NCBI GenBank assembly: GCA_963693315.1
Contig: OY856186.1
Span: 282,746,412-282,810,411 of the forward strand
Origin: Diogma glabrata
Lineage: Eukaryota; Arthropoda; Insecta; Diptera; Cylindrotomidae
DNA length: 64,000 nt
Direction of reading: 5' to 3'
The translations under genes and the position numbers were made by a program. The notes beneath the pieces were generated by a model, which worked only from the letters and a program-made list of their open reading frames with translations, was not told the origin of the DNA and searched no databases. Each line of letters opens with the position of its first letter. Within the stretch, counting starts at the first letter, position 1. This document shows, one piece after another, positions 11,357 through 24,060 of this stretch.

Positions 11357-12105
11357 GTGTCTATTTCTCCAGCCTGACATATGTGCCAGGCTGCTTATCT
11401 GAATTGTTCCTCTAGATGAACTCGCGGCGCTGATTCGAAATCTGCTGTCAGGCTGTGTCAGGCTGCCCTTTTTAACGTAGTTTCGGTGTCAGGCTGTCGA
11501 AATACATTTCTCCGGCCTGACACCATTTCTCCAGCCTGACATCGTGTTTTCACTCCAAAACGCATTATTTTTTATTGGCAACACGTTTTTTGTACAAATT
11601 TACAAAAAACATGTTAGCCTGACACCTGCCTGACACAGCCTGACAATCTTAAAAAAATTAAAATTTTAAACTTTGAACGCTTTTCTATCATAACATACGG
11701 GCACGTTTACACTCATTTGAAAAATACATGCAAAGGCAAGCATCAAAATGTACATTTAACAGTCCGTACAAACGCTAAATCGCTGATTGTTGATGTGCAT
11801 TTCGATGCTTGCCTTTGCATGTATTTTTCAAATGACGATTGATCGCTTGCCTTATAGTTTTTCAGTGAAATTTAATGATTATCAGCGCGATATTTTGAAA
11901 GGTCATATCAATAGATTATTGAGTACATCTCAGCTGAATTTTATTTTGATGTTTACTCTTTCATATTAATAAAAAATATTAGTTTATTATTAAATATTAT
12001 TATATTATTAAGCACCCACACTCAGTATTTGCGTTAGAAGTAAAAGCATGTAAGTTTTCTTTCACAAGTGGAGACGGTTTCAACGAACTTGTACCATATA
12101 TAAAT
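11357..12105 (+). repeat. Left 750-bp terminal inverted repeat
   Basis: The outer 300 bp contain about ten copies of CAGCCTGACA or its reverse complement TGTCAGGCTG (for example near 11371, 11448, 11490, 11534 and 11620-11645). These are likely transposase-binding sites. The inner part has a 60-codon open frame (11787-11969) duplicated in the other arm. Because both copies carry it only as part of the TIR, I do not treat it as a gene. Confidence 0.8.
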
Positions 12106-12329
12106 TAAACTTATCCATTTTATCGCATAAAGTTGTATTTACACACATCTTTTTTAAAAGAAGAAAAAAAAAATAAAGAAAAAGATACGTAAATACATGT
12201 GTGCGAATAAGACAAAACAATCACTTTTTTTTTAAAAAAAGATGTCAATCGTGTCTATTTCGCTAATTTTTATACCGATGTTACCCGAAAAGATAAAATG
12301 TTTGTCTTTTAAAACGAAAAATAAACTTT

Positions 12330-12790
12330 TTAGACTGTCTTTTTAGACTGCATTGTCCTTTGGCGTTTGTTTTTTGTGCTTGTTGATACGAAGTGCATTG
12401 TCATTCGGAAGAATGGGTGGCTCGAAATCGTCTTGATCCATCAGTTTTTCTGCTAACTCGTTTCGGACCAAATATGCTGATTTATGCTTTAGAATTTTCT
12501 CAAATTACGCTTTGTCCGTTTGCTGAATTCTACGTTTAAATTTGGAGTCATGTGCGTAATTTTCGTCGATGTTTGTTATTTTTATGTGTACATTTGAGTC
12601 ATCCGATATGCATCGCACAAGAGCGGCACAGCCATCTGTATATTTTCCTTCACAACCAATATCATACGTGCGGGGGCTCTTTTCCATGGCTCTTTTCCAT
12701 GACCAAACGCACGGTATTTTTAACGCAAACCAAATTAATGGCGATAATTTGCTGCTCCAACCTAGCTTTACAGTATGTCTCAATCGGTCA
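12330..12790 (-). pseudogene. Fragment of a MULE-like protein (zinc-binding region)
   Basis: On the minus strand a frame from 12783 reads GCEGKYTDGCAALVRC... DENYAHDSKFKRRIQQ and stops at 12505. The same frame continues past the stop with FEKILKHKSAYLVRN and EPPILPNDNALRINKHKK. The order of Cys pairs, an acidic/His stretch followed by KFKRR, and a later 'EPP...' segment resembles the N-terminal zinc-binding region of insect and cnidarian MULE-type proteins. At least one stop is present and no DDE catalytic region follows. It lies just inside the left TIR, as expected for the element's own gene. Family assignment is by memory of pattern only. Confidence 0.4.
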
Positions 12791-12839
12791 GCTTGGTATG
12801 ATGTCCTTTTGGTGGACGTATCTGGTTGATCTGCCTTGA

Positions 12840-13496
12840 TGTGATGTCCCCTTGATTTCTATTTAGTATATGATGGAAAGAGAGTCTTTATGCTGGGGGA
12901 ACCCCATGCCAAACCTGTAGACTAAGTCCTATTGGGCAGACTTTCTTTCAGTAAAAGGTTTAAATAAAACTAAACTTTAAACTTTAAGATAAGTTTATTG
13001 ATTGATTTTTGATTGCAATTTTCATTTAATGTATAGTACAATAATTGGTATATGATTTCGCCGCTATATTCTATAATCCCCTCCCAGGTTTATATTTATT
13101 TTAATAAATTAATCGATCATCCAATTAACGATCGATCTATTATAAAAAGGTAATATCGGTCAATTATATATGAAATAAATATATTTACCTTATTCAGCGG
13201 AAATTATATTTATTTTCGTAAATTTAATGTTGTTTCATTTTGTAATATTTTTAGGTTGTATTCATCAAATTTAATATAATTTTATATAAGTTAAATTACA
13301 TCATTTAAAATACATTATGAGAATTTAGATATCTGAGCTTAGTTTGTTGTATATTATTTGTTATTTGTTTTGGTTGATGACTTGTTTAACTATATAAGTT
13401 AATTTAATGGGAAGAATAACATATGTATTGTATGTTAATTAGATTAGTCATACATATGTTACATCCTGATAAAAATTAGGTGTTCGATATCGCCAT
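12840..13496. other. Unassigned AT-rich DNA inside the MULE-like element
   Basis: No coding or repeat feature was recognised. Confidence 0.35.
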
Positions 13497-14022
13497 TAAC
13501 TCTATCCTTAAGATTGTTTGAGCTTGTTCAAATGATCTGGAGGACTAAAACCATGCCACAGGACTGGAACACAGCTATGCTTATACCAATCCAAAAAAAG
13601 GTAATCGCCTACAATGTGCAAACTACAGAGGAATCGCTCTCCTTTGCACAGCATATAAGATCTTTTCCTACATTTTGCTATCCAAAATCAATCCTTTTAC
13701 TGAACAACTGTTTGGAGAATATCAGTGTGGTTTCCGGCGGGGCCGAGGTACTACGAGGTGGGATAATTTTGGAAAAGTGCCAAGAGTTCAACATACCTGT
13801 GCACCAACTTTTCATTGATTTCAGGCAGACTACGACTCTCTCGAATGGGAGACTCTATGGTCTGCTCTGGTGTCAATGAGAATTCCTGATAAACTGGTAT
13901 CACTATGCAAAATGACAGTACAGAACTCTTAATGCTGTGTACGAGTAGAGAACGAAATATCAAAGTTTTTTTAAAGTCGACTGCGGTTTAAGACAAGTTG
14001 ATGCTATCTCTCCTATACTTTT
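13497..14022 (+). pseudogene. RTE retrotransposon fragment (reverse transcriptase)
   Basis: It matches residues about 556-735 of the intact RTE protein encoded at 52426-55512 but lies on the plus strand: FELVQMIWRT, MPQDWNTAMLIPI, then in shifted frames the NYRGIALLC, IDFRQ and GLRQ(G)DAISPILF regions. Several frameshifts and stops break it. The catalytic YADD lies beyond its end at about 14022. It is truncated at both ends and stays close to the intact copy at the nucleotide level. Confidence 0.85.
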
Positions 14023-14055
14023 AGGTAGATTTCATATAAAAATCTACCTATTGCA
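14023..14055. repeat. Short hairpin 'taggtagattt...aaatctaccta'
   Basis: 'aggtagattt' and 'aaatctacct' face each other. The same 'taggtagatttcgagatcag' word ends the repeat copies at about 18440-18470 (reversed) and 62795-62815. This may mark the other boundary of the element holding the 325-bp tandem repeat. Confidence 0.4.
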
Positions 14056-14149
14056 ATGGGCTTTATCTCGGAGTTTCGGAAAAATTTTTATGCCAAACGA
14101 CTATATATGATGAGCGGTGACGGAAAAACAAAAAAAAAATTATATATTA

Positions 14150-14415
<266 letters not shown>

Positions 14416-14639
14416 TGAAACCTCCCGAAAGCGACCACTTATGGGACTGTAAATTTCTGGTCATTTTACGGAGGTGGTCGGGATGAAGAAACTTCTCTGA
14501 ATATTGACCAAAATTATATTTTCGGAGTTTGGTCGTTTTATAGAAGTTTTGACAAATGGTAAATAAAACAAACGTCTTTTTCTCATATGACTGAAAAATA
14601 TTTTCTGTTTGAACAATTGATGTTACCATTTGAGGACAC

Positions 14640-16313
14640 TTATTTATTTTTTTTTTTAACTAAAAGTGCTGTATAATAGGGTTTAGAATATGTGTCACAA
14701 CAAGACACAGGTCTTAAAAGTCGAGGTCCTACAATAACTGGCGTTCCAAGGTGTTGATGAACGCTTTTTTTAAAACTCTGCGGGTTGAAACCACCTGAGA
14801 CTAAGGGTTCTGGCAAACTATTCCATTTGTATGCAGTGCGGACAAAGAAGTCTCTCTGCGATCTGCCAGTATGACATCGCGGGATCTCGACCGTTTCACT
14901 GGTTGCAGTAACCGATTGCCGAGTGGAACGGGGGTAAGAATAAGTTTGAGGCATGATGCCGCTGATTTCATCTGAGCACTGTTGATGACGATATTTGTAA
15001 AAAACAACGAGGTCAGCAACAGTGCGACGATATTGTAGGGAATCAAATTTTGATGACAAAGCTCGATCACCCACAATTTGTATAGCCCGCTTTTGAACAG
15101 AGTCCAAGAGGGCCAAGATGGAAACAGAAGCAGCACCCCAAACTTGACAACAGTACTCCATACAGGGACGAATATAGGACTTATAAACATGGAGCAATTG
15201 TTGTGGAGTGAAAATTTCTTGCATCTATTTAGGAGGCCAAGTTTTTTAGACGCCCTTTTTGCCATCGCCATTACATGATCGTTCCAGAGTTGGTCATTTG
15301 AAACTGTGACACCCAATAAACGAATGTTTTTACATTCACCTATTGGTTCATCACACATACTGAATAAAATATCTTTGGGGAACTCGGCCTTTAATCTGGA
15401 AACAATCAACAGCTGTGTTTTGGTAGAGTTGAAATTGACAAGGTTTTGGTCACTCCAATCGGTGACTTTTTTTAGGTCTTAATTCACGTTTATGGCAGCG
15501 TCTCTCCGGGCGGGATTAATTCGTTCGTGCATTTTACCTTTTGAAGGAAGAGGCTCGAACGACTTGTGCAGAGTACTATCATCTGCAAAACTATTTATTG
15601 GTTTGCTTGTGATTTTCAACAATTCGTTGATATAAAACAAAAATAGGGTTGGGGACAATACTGAGCCTTGACGGTACACCAGTGTTAAATAGTTTAGACT
15701 CAGAAGAAAATCCGTCTAAGGAAACCGAAATGTATCGGCTGGATTGAAAATTTTGAATCATCTTCACAACATTGGGATTAAAACCATACGCAATGAGCTT
15801 GTTGATTAAGTTGGCATGCCAGATTTGATAAAATGCCTTGGAGATGTCTAAGGCGATAACGTATGTTTCACCACCTTTATCGAGTATGCTGTTCCAACAA
15901 TGCGCTACATAGTTTAATAGATCGGTAGTTGATCTTTTGTTTCGAAAACCGTATTGGCTGTCGGATATTAAATGATTTTCTTCCAGAAATTTTGAAATGT
16001 GTGTATTAATATAATGCTCATTGACTTTGGATAGGACCGATAGTAAAGCTATTGGCCTATAATTTGATATATCGGATATTGGTCCCTTCTTGGGGACGGG
16101 CTGGATATATGCCAACTTCCAGCACGAGGGAAATATATCAGATTTGTAGGATCGGTAGAATATTTAAGTCAAAGTTGGTGCAAGTTCTTTGGAAAAGGTT
16201 TTGAAAATAATGGGTGGAATATTGTCCACTCCTGAGGCTTTGCTAATGTTTAACCCCTTTAAAAGTTTAGCGACTATTTTGGGTTCGAAGTGAAGTTCTT
16301 TCATATTAACTCC
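14640..16313 (-). mobile_element. 5'-truncated jockey/CR1-type LINE
   Basis: The poly-A tail appears as the T run at 14641-14658, so the element reads on the minus strand. Reverse transcriptase fragments run QPVPKKGPISDISNYRP, QYGFRNKRSTTD, IALDISKAF, then GVP...GSVLSPTLF, and the catalytic FADD in NSFADDSTLH (about 15560-15580). These are followed by the C-terminal YKSYIRPCMEY region. Frameshifts separate four pieces. The 5' end stops at AAGGAGTTAATATG (16313), upstream of which the longer copy at 27360 continues, so it is 5' truncated. It lies inside the Tigger-like element. Confidence 0.9.
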
Positions 16314-16520
16314 TTAATGTTTTAAAGTTGCCAAACTGTTGGTGATTTCAGAATATGTTGGCAGAGGTTTGTCATTTTCTAACGGTTCTTCATCACTTTC
16401 CTCAGAATTACCTCCCACAAGAGGGTCTGAATTTTCGGCTCTCACTTCATTAACAATTGCATGGGAAATTTCATCTGTATCTGGTGGCTCACATACATCC
16501 AGAGATTCATCCATTACAAC
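16314..16520 (-). pseudogene. C-terminal remnant of a Tigger/pogo transposase
   Basis: The minus-strand frame MDESLDVCEPPDTDEI... SDEEPLENDKPLPTYSEI then NSLATLKH ends where the LINE was inserted. An acidic stretch followed by 'P-T...EI...SLATL' resembles the acidic C-terminal tail of Tigger/jerky-type transposases. The catalytic domain is not present. The assignment is supported mainly by position between Tigger-type TIRs. Confidence 0.5.
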
Positions 16521-16938
16521 AAAGTTCTTAGTTTCTTTTTTCGACAGTGATGGTACGATTATAACTGTATCAGCGGCACTTACCTCAAGAGGTGGATATG
16601 TGTTAGTATGTATTAGTATCCGTGGAGACAGTAAATATGTAAGTCTGGACGAGCGTATTCAACGACGATTTGACATGTGGACAGAATAGACTAAAGAGTA
16701 AAAAAAGAAGATATATTTCTCTGTTTACATTTTAAAAAAAATATTTTTGGTCATATTAAGGGAGTTGATTTAATTCGCATAACTCTAAATACACTGGTCG
16801 CTAAACAGAATAGGGAGGTGGTCAGGTTAAAGATAATTTTTAGAACAAATTTGTATGGCTAATGTGTTGGGACTGTAAAAAAGTGGTCCATTTAAGGAGG
16901 TGGTCAGAATGAAGGGGTGGTCACATTAGGAGGTTTCA

Positions 16939-17114
<176 letters not shown>

Positions 17115-17141
17115 GATATGAGATATAACGAAAACGAACGG

Positions 17142-18120
17142 TACTCTAACGGTCGCATTTGTTGAGGTAGATCAAAAAACATTTCTGTACTTATGTGTTA
17201 TAAAAATATCTTGGACAAGTTCGTGAATTAGCAAATTCCAACAGGTGGTTAAGGAACTATAGCCTTTTTTCTAAAAAAATTGATTTTTAAAACCGTCATA
17301 ACGGCCGTTTCGATACTAATATTTCAAAAAAATTAACAAATTTAGAATCTTTGGAATCTTTTTTATCAATTTGTTTTAAAAATAGATCTCTGCAGTTAGA
17401 GGTTCCTGAGTGAGCGGCTCCAACAAAAAAGTTTGAAAAAAAATTTTTTTTTGAAACAACCGGCACTCTCACGGTCGCATTTGTAAAGCCAGATCAAAAA
17501 ACCTTTTCTAAAAATGTGCGTTTTATTAATATCTTGGACGAGTTTGTAAATCAGCCCAATCCAACATATGATTAAGAAACTAGAACCTTTATACTAGAAA
17601 AAACTCTGTTTTTTAGATCCGTTATAACGGCCGTTTGGATTCTAATATTTTTAAAAACTTCATAAATTTAGAATCTTTGAAACCTTTTTAATCAGTTTCT
17701 TTCAAAAAACAGACCTGTGCAGTTGGAGGTTTCTGAGTGAGCGGCTCCAACAAAAAAGCTTGTAAAACACAAAATGCGTTTGAATTATCCGGCGCTCTCA
17801 CGGTTGCATTTGTGGAGCCAGCTCAAAAAAGCTTTCTTAAAAATGTGTGTTTTATTAATTTCTTGGACAAATTCGTAAATCAGAAAAATCTGACACATGG
17901 TTAAGGAACTAGGGGCTTTATACTAGAAAAAATTTGTTTTTTTAATCCGTTATAACGGCCGTTTGGATACTAATATTTTTAAAATCTTCATAAATTTAAA
18001 ATCTGTGGAAGCATTTTAATCCGTTTCTTATAAATATAAACCTCTACAGTTAGAGGTTTTTGACTTGTTGGCTTCAACAAAAAAGTTTGCAACAATCCCC
18101 AACTACAATTTCCAAAAACC
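17142..18120. repeat. Three tandem copies of a 325-bp repeat
   Basis: Units start near 17142, 17461 and 17791 with 'cggcactctcacggtcgcat'. They share 'ttcttggacaa', the palindrome CCGTTATAACGG in 'ccgttataacggccgtttgg', and 'gagtgagcggctccaacaaa'. Divergence is clear but every block is alignable. A further copy in reverse orientation lies at 62870-63215. There is no coding frame. Confidence 0.85.
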
Positions 18121-18182
18121 TTATAACAGTCAATTTCAACCTTATAACAGTCAAAAAAATAAAAGATTTGAATAGAAGAAAT

Positions 18183-18423
18183 TAATTTTTTTTTCTTAGA
18201 AATAAACTATTTTGATATTTTGCAGTAATTGCACGACATATGATATAGAGTAGGTTTGTGTCACTAATTGTCACACACATGTTCTGTGGTAGATTTGATA
18301 TTTGTTTGTTGCAAAATTGGATAGATATAATTTTGCTTATAGGTAGCTAATTTTCTTTTTAAAATTTGTTCTATATCTGTTTGAAATTAGTTTGTTTTGT
18401 TTAAACTAATCTGATACATCAGA
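18183..18423. mobile_element. Small insertion defined by comparison with 62860
   Basis: The sequence 'tttgaatagaagaaatt' (18180) and 'ctactggcacacaaaacag' (18426) are adjacent in the related copy at 62820-62860 but separated here by about 240 bp. ATT is repeated at the junctions. The inserted piece has no recognised family. Confidence 0.5.
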
Positions 18424-18505
18424 TTCTACTGGCACACAAAACAGTCTGATCTCGAAATCTACCTATTTATAGCGGATATACGTGCCGCTTGGACTTTTTT
18501 ATATA
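18424..18505. repeat. Conserved end shared with 62765-62840
   Basis: 'ggcacacaaaacagtctgat', 'ctcgaaatctaccta' and 'agcggatatacgtgccgc' recur in reverse order and orientation at 62765-62840. This is presumably the terminus of the element that carries the 325-bp repeat. Confidence 0.7.
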
Positions 18506-18509
18506 TAAT

Positions 18510-19260
18510 ACAAGTTCGTTGAAACCGTCTCCACTTGTGAAAGAAAACTTACATGCTTTTACTTCTAACGCAAATACTGAGTGTGTGTGCTTTCGGTTTC
18601 GTTCTTGCCATTGTTTAACATTCACTTTATTTTGTTAATATTTTTTATTTAAATGAAAGGGTAAACATCCAAATAAAATTCAGCTGAGATGTACTCAATA
18701 ATCTATTGATATGATCTTTCAAAATATCGCGCTGATAATCATTAAATTTCACTGAAAAACTATAAAGCAAGCGATCAATCGTCATTTGAAAAATACATGC
18801 ATAGGCAAGCATCGAAATGCACATCAACAATCAGCGATTTAGCGTTTGTACGGACTGTTAAATGTACATTTTGATGCTTGCCTTTGCATGTATTTTTCAA
18901 ATGAGTGTAAACGTGCTCGTATGTAATGATAGAAAAGCGTTCAAAGTTTAAAATTTTAATTTTTTTAAGATTTTCAGGCTGTGTCAGGCAGGTGTCAGGC
19001 TAACATGTTTTTTGTAAATTTGTACAAAAAACGTGTTGCCAATAAAAAATAATGCGTTTTGGAGTGAAAACACGATGTCAGGCTGGAGAAATGGTGTCAG
19101 GCCAGAGAAATGTATTTCGGCAGCCTGACACCGAAACTACGTTAAAAAGGGCAGCCTGACACAGCCTGACAGCAGATTTTGAATCAGCGTCGCGAGTTCA
19201 TCTAGAAGAACAATTCAGATAAGCAGCCTGGCACATATGTCAGGCTGGAGAAATAGACAC
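18510..19260 (-). repeat. Right 750-bp terminal inverted repeat
   Basis: Reverse complement of 11357-12105, with few differences and the same array of CAGCCTGACA motifs. The 61-codon open frame at 18645-18830 is the partner of that at 11787-11969. Confidence 0.85.
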
Positions 19261-19486
19261 TATTTTTTAGTACTATGAAATTATATAATATTTTGGAAAT
19301 ATTCTATCATAGAAAATTGTTGTAATTGCTAAAAAGCATTCCTGTAATGAAATTTTTACATAATAATTTGTTTGAAATTTTATTAGATGTACTACGCGAT
19401 TTGACTATCTATACATCCTTAAGTGATTCCGGATATAAACATTGAATTTGAAGATATCTTGATGGTCGGGATTGGTATGTGATACC

Positions 19487-19618
19487 AAAATAGTAGATTG
19501 TATTACTAGTGCGAATGCGTTTTCCAAACAAGAGTTAGTTTGCCGCACGACCGTGGGGAGTGCGGCAATAACTCGCGTTTGGAAAACGCATTCGCACTAG
19601 TAATACACACTATTTTTT
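19487..19618. repeat. Small hairpin element, loop CGACCGTGGGGAG
   Basis: Arms 'gtattactagtgcgaatgcg' and 'cgcattcgcactagtaatac', extended by 'ttttccaaac' and 'gtttggaaaa', flank a GC-rich centre near 19550-19570. The outer ends are AAAATAGT and ACTATTTTTT, as in the hairpins at 35085 and 40204. It sits inside the left arm of the large foldback, where the right arm lacks it. Confidence 0.8.
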
Positions 19619-20125
19619 GTAACAAGTGCATAAAATTTATAAATATTTATTTAATTGTTCATTTAATCATTTATTTAACAAAGTTATAAACAAATTTAAG
19701 ATTTTTAAGTAATTAAAGTACGCCATCTTCGTTGTAATAGTTGTAAATTATACTAGCTCGAAAAAAAACATAAGAATTCAACTAAAAAAACACATAGTAA
19801 TCCAACTGAGCTGTCAAAATTGTGAACTTTGAAATCCTAAATGAATTGTTTTTTCTTGCAATTCAAATGATGCAATGTGTTTAAGTTGTTTTTACTATAT
19901 GGTAAGTTATTTAAATTATTATTTTGATATTTTAGTGCTATAAAAATATTATATATAGATAGATATATGGATAGATTTAACTAAAAATTTAACATGCAGG
20001 CGGCGTGCTAGCCCGTGCACAAAATATTTTGTGGTCATATGTGCGGAAAAGTAGTTTTTTCTTGTATTTTATTCTAGTACAAAATTACATAATTTTTATG
20101 CATGTGTTACAAAAACTATATTATT

Positions 20126-21078
20126 GCATTATAAGTTTGTCAAAAAAAATGTTGTCAAGTGTGTCAAAAGAAAGATTTTTATTTATTTTTTTACCCAATT
20201 TTCGGAAAAAAATAAAATTAATTATTTGTATGACCTGAAATTTTATTATTATTATTGAGAATTATGGCATTATAAGTTTGTCAAAAAAATGTTGTCCAGT
20301 GTGTCAAAAGAAAGATTTTACTTGAGTTTATTTATTTTTTTACCCAATTTTTAGGAAAAAATAGTATTAATCATTTGTTTGACATGCAATTTTATTATTA
20401 TTATTTAGAATTCTGGCATTAAAGTTTGTCAAAAAAATGTTGTGAAGTGTGTCAAAAGAAAGATTTTTATTTATTTTTTTACCAAATTTTTTGGAAAAAA
20501 ATAAAATTAACTATTTGTTTGAAATGAAATTTTATTATTATTATTGAGAATTATGGCATTATAAGTTTGTCAAAAAAATGTTGTCAAGTGTGTCAAAAGA
20601 AAGATTTGCATTTATTTTTTTAGAAAATAATAAAATTAGTTATTTGTATAAAATGAAAAAATTAAAAATTCAAAAATTGAAACTTTTTCCAAAATTCTAC
20701 AAATATTGCAAAAATTATAACAATATCAAAAATTAAAACTTTTTCATAAAATTATAAAAATATTGCAAAAATTATTACAATATATTGCAAAATTCTCAAT
20801 AATAATAATATCATGTTCATTATACATTTCATTTTATACAAATAACTAATTTTATTATTTTCGAAAAAAGAAATGAAAATCTTTCCTTTGACACACTTGA
20901 CAACACTTTTTTGATAAACTTATGATGCCATAATTCTCAATAATAATAATAGAATTTCAGGTCATACAAATAATTAATTTTATTTTTTTCCGAAAAATTG
21001 GGTAAAAAAATAAATAAAAATCTTTCTTTTGACACACTTGACAATATTTTTTTGACAAACTTTTAATGCAATAATATA
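20126..21078. repeat. Inverted arrays of a 140-bp repeat
   Basis: Four direct units begin 'cattataagtttgtcaaaaa' near 20126, 20268, 20415 and 20556, each with AAGTGTGTCAAAAGAAAG. About two units follow in reverse (20800-21075, TTTGACACACTTGACAA). The segment between, 20650-20800, is an A-rich degenerate repeat. This makes the centre of the foldback a large hairpin. Confidence 0.85.
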
Positions 21079-21650
21079 TTTTTTGGTATCACATACCAAT
21101 CCCGACCATCAAGATATCTTTAAATTCAATGTTTATATCTGGAATCACTTAAAATGAACGTTTTTTAAGCCAAAAATATGCAAATTTCCTTGTTTTGACA
21201 CACTTGATGATTTTTTGACACACTTCCAGTACAGTTAACGAACACATTATCCTTTCAGCTCTTCCCATTGAGTAAACTTATTTTTGGAAACAAAAATTTT
21301 TGAAATCTGTTCAGCGGTTTCCTAGATTTCGTCGGTTGTGACGGCCGGCCGGTTGGTTGTAACACCTTTCGATTCGCCTTGTGCACCTCAAAATCGCCTA
21401 TCAATTTTGTTTTGTACTCTACAATAAGTGAGCTAAATCATATAAAAATTTCCAGCTTACAGGAGAAAGTTTTTTTTAAAATTTTTTTTACACTTTCAAA
21501 CATATAGGGGATGATGACGTGCACGGCTAATCAGCCGGCCTGCCAGGTGGTGGTTTCCGTACTTCACATTTCATGAACTATCATTAATAAAATTTCTAGC
21601 CTTACAGAACGACCGTCACCCAAAGGGTTCACTAGCTCTCAGTCTATTAA

Positions 21651-22634
21651 AGAAAAGGCTACATTTTTTGGGATTTAAAACTTTAAAAAAATATATATTT
21701 TAAAATCAAATTTTAAATTTAATACAGTATAGACATGTCATTAAAAAGAAAAGTTCTGCTGAGGGACAGCTAATGGTAATAACATCCCACTATTTATCTT
21801 ATACTTTCAAAAATAATAAATGATATATATTTAGTTTAAAGGCATTTTATTTGTCCATTGGGGATGCTAAATACATACAAAACAAATTAGTTCTTGAAAT
21901 ATTATTTTATGGTTGCTGTAGACATGGGACAGCAAATCAAACATTTCGAGAGAATGACTCATATATATAAAATTAAAAGTTATGTCTCTTTGTCCTTTAT
22001 GCATTAATACACCATTCATCCGATCATCACGAAAATTTGGGAAGATGTTGTGTACACTAGCCCAAAGGTGACTGGCAAATTTTCTTTTTTAAAAAACCAC
22101 CTCAGGGCCCTTATGATTATCTTAAGGGATTTTGCCTAAATGTTGATAATTATTTAATTTGGTTTTTCATTTTTATTTAAATATCGTTTTATACGGTTAG
22201 TTTGCTTTGATTAATGTTTTTTTGTTGAACATAATTTTATGAAATTGAAAAATGAAAGTATAATCTGAAACAATTACATTTGTATATCAAAATTATATGT
22301 ATTGGAATTTAACACATCATGATGTAACAAATTTTATCATCTACACCAAATATGTTTTAGATGAATGCAATGGTATGTAATCATGTTTCTAAAATTAGTT
22401 GATAACATCGATTATATCGATTTAAAGTTCAAAATTACGAGAATGAATTCGCACATATGCTATACAAAGAAGCATAGCTTATATGTATGACTAAGCATGG
22501 ATGGCAATCATGATGAATAAACTAATTAAAAATGGTGGCACTAGCCGATAGTGCTTTGCAAACGGTAACAATGCATTAATACTAATGAATTTAATACTTA
22601 TTTGATTTGTAAAATTTAAAATTGTTTATCTATG
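21651..22634. other. Unassigned AT-rich DNA
   Basis: No coding region. 'cattcatccgatcatcacga' near 22015 looks like part of an old dispersed repeat, but no second copy is seen in this window. Confidence 0.35.
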
Positions 22635-23015
22635 GGTGTGACAACCCCGCGTACTCTAGTCCCTGCTACTGGCATATGACTTAACTTGAGATATCGTATA
22701 CCACTGGCAATAGCAGTGAGATATCACTAGCCAAAGTGATATCTTAGGGGTGCTGGCGGATGAAATTTTTTCAATCAACGATAGCATCCCTTAGTCTTAG
22801 TTATGGCATATTGTTAGATGATGACACGCTCTTTTTTTTTAAATATCTTTTAAATGTTTAAATGTCTTTTAACGTTAAATGTTTTTTAAATGTTAAATGT
22901 AATAAGTCTGCAAGTGGTAAAGCAAATTTGCGCAATCCACCCGCCCATAAAGCGGCACGTCTACGGAATTTGCAGGGACAACACATATATGAATCACTAA
23001 AAAATTTTACAATAC

Positions 23016-23683
23016 ATGCAACATCATCTTGAGCACGACAAACCGAACATTCTATTCCTTACAGAAACACAAGTTTCTGAAAATTTTCTCTTTATAGAAT
23101 CGCTTAATTCCAAATATAGGCTCGAATCAGCTTTCAAACTCCATCAGGGCGTTTGCTCATTCATCCATGAGAGTGTTGCGTATACACGCTTTCCAAATTT
23201 TGAACTACACGGTGATGGCTTCAATACAATGGTTTTAAAGATTTGTTTTCCCGAAATTACTTTTTTACACTAGCTTTATACCGGTCCCCCAACAAACGTA
23301 ACCCAAACTTTTTTAATTCACTAACAAAAATTGTGGACGAGATTAGAGCAAAGTCCCCTAATTGTGAGGATATCGTTACCGGTGACTTCAACGTCCACAA
23401 CAAATCATGGTTGGAATTCTCCAAATCGACCGACGATGTTGACAATAGTGGAAAACTGGCAGAAATTTTTGCCGCGTCTCAGAGCCTATTCCAAATTGTT
23501 AAAAGCCCGACTTTCACTCCCCGTAATAACGGTGATAATAGTTTTCTTTTAGATCTCTATCTTACCACAATGCCAGATATTACGAGTGTCGATGTAGTGA
23601 AAGGTAGTGTTGGAAATTCTGATCATTATTTAATTTCATCAGTTATTGAAACTGATTTACTTAAAACTACAGCTCCCAAATAA
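23016..23683 (+). pseudogene. LINE endonuclease region, unit 1
   Basis: An APE-type endonuclease in two frames. 23016-23273 holds DKPNILFLTETQ with the catalytic-type Glu. 23243-23683 holds ALYRSPNKR, VTGDFNVHNKSW and, near the end, GNSDHYLIS, the family's terminal SDH. The frame break is in a T run at 23264-23270 (PEITFLH-stop). Unit 1 alone joins LINE sequence upstream of 23031. Confidence 0.85.
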
Positions 23684-24060
23684 AATATTTCACTACTCAA
23701 AAATGGATAAGAGTGGTCTTCAAAATTTTTCCATGGTTTCCCTTTTGACCGTCATTGTTTTTACACTGACAATGTAAATGTTTCTGCTCAAAACTTTACA
23801 GAAACCATCCAATTTGCTATCAATAAATTTGTCCCTTTTCCATTGTAAAACCCAAACAAAAATACTTGTATTCGAAGGCTGCCAAAGTGGCACTTAGAAA
23901 CAAACGTAGATCATTTAACATATGGATTCATAACAAAACTCCCGATAATCAATCCCAATATCTAAAGGCCAACAAAATATCTAACCAGATTATCTCAAAT
24001 GAAAAGTCTGAAATTGACAGAGCGAAAGCTTCAAAATTTACGTCTATTTCTGACAAGAGC

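Noticed and set aside
11787..11969. A 60-codon frame repeated at 18645-18830
   Set aside because: Its conservation follows from lying in the two terminal inverted repeats; no domain or start context supports a gene.
20126..21078. Regularly spaced repeats as a CRISPR-like array
   Set aside because: Units are 140-bp repeats without unique spacers, the genome is eukaryotic, and half the units are inverted.
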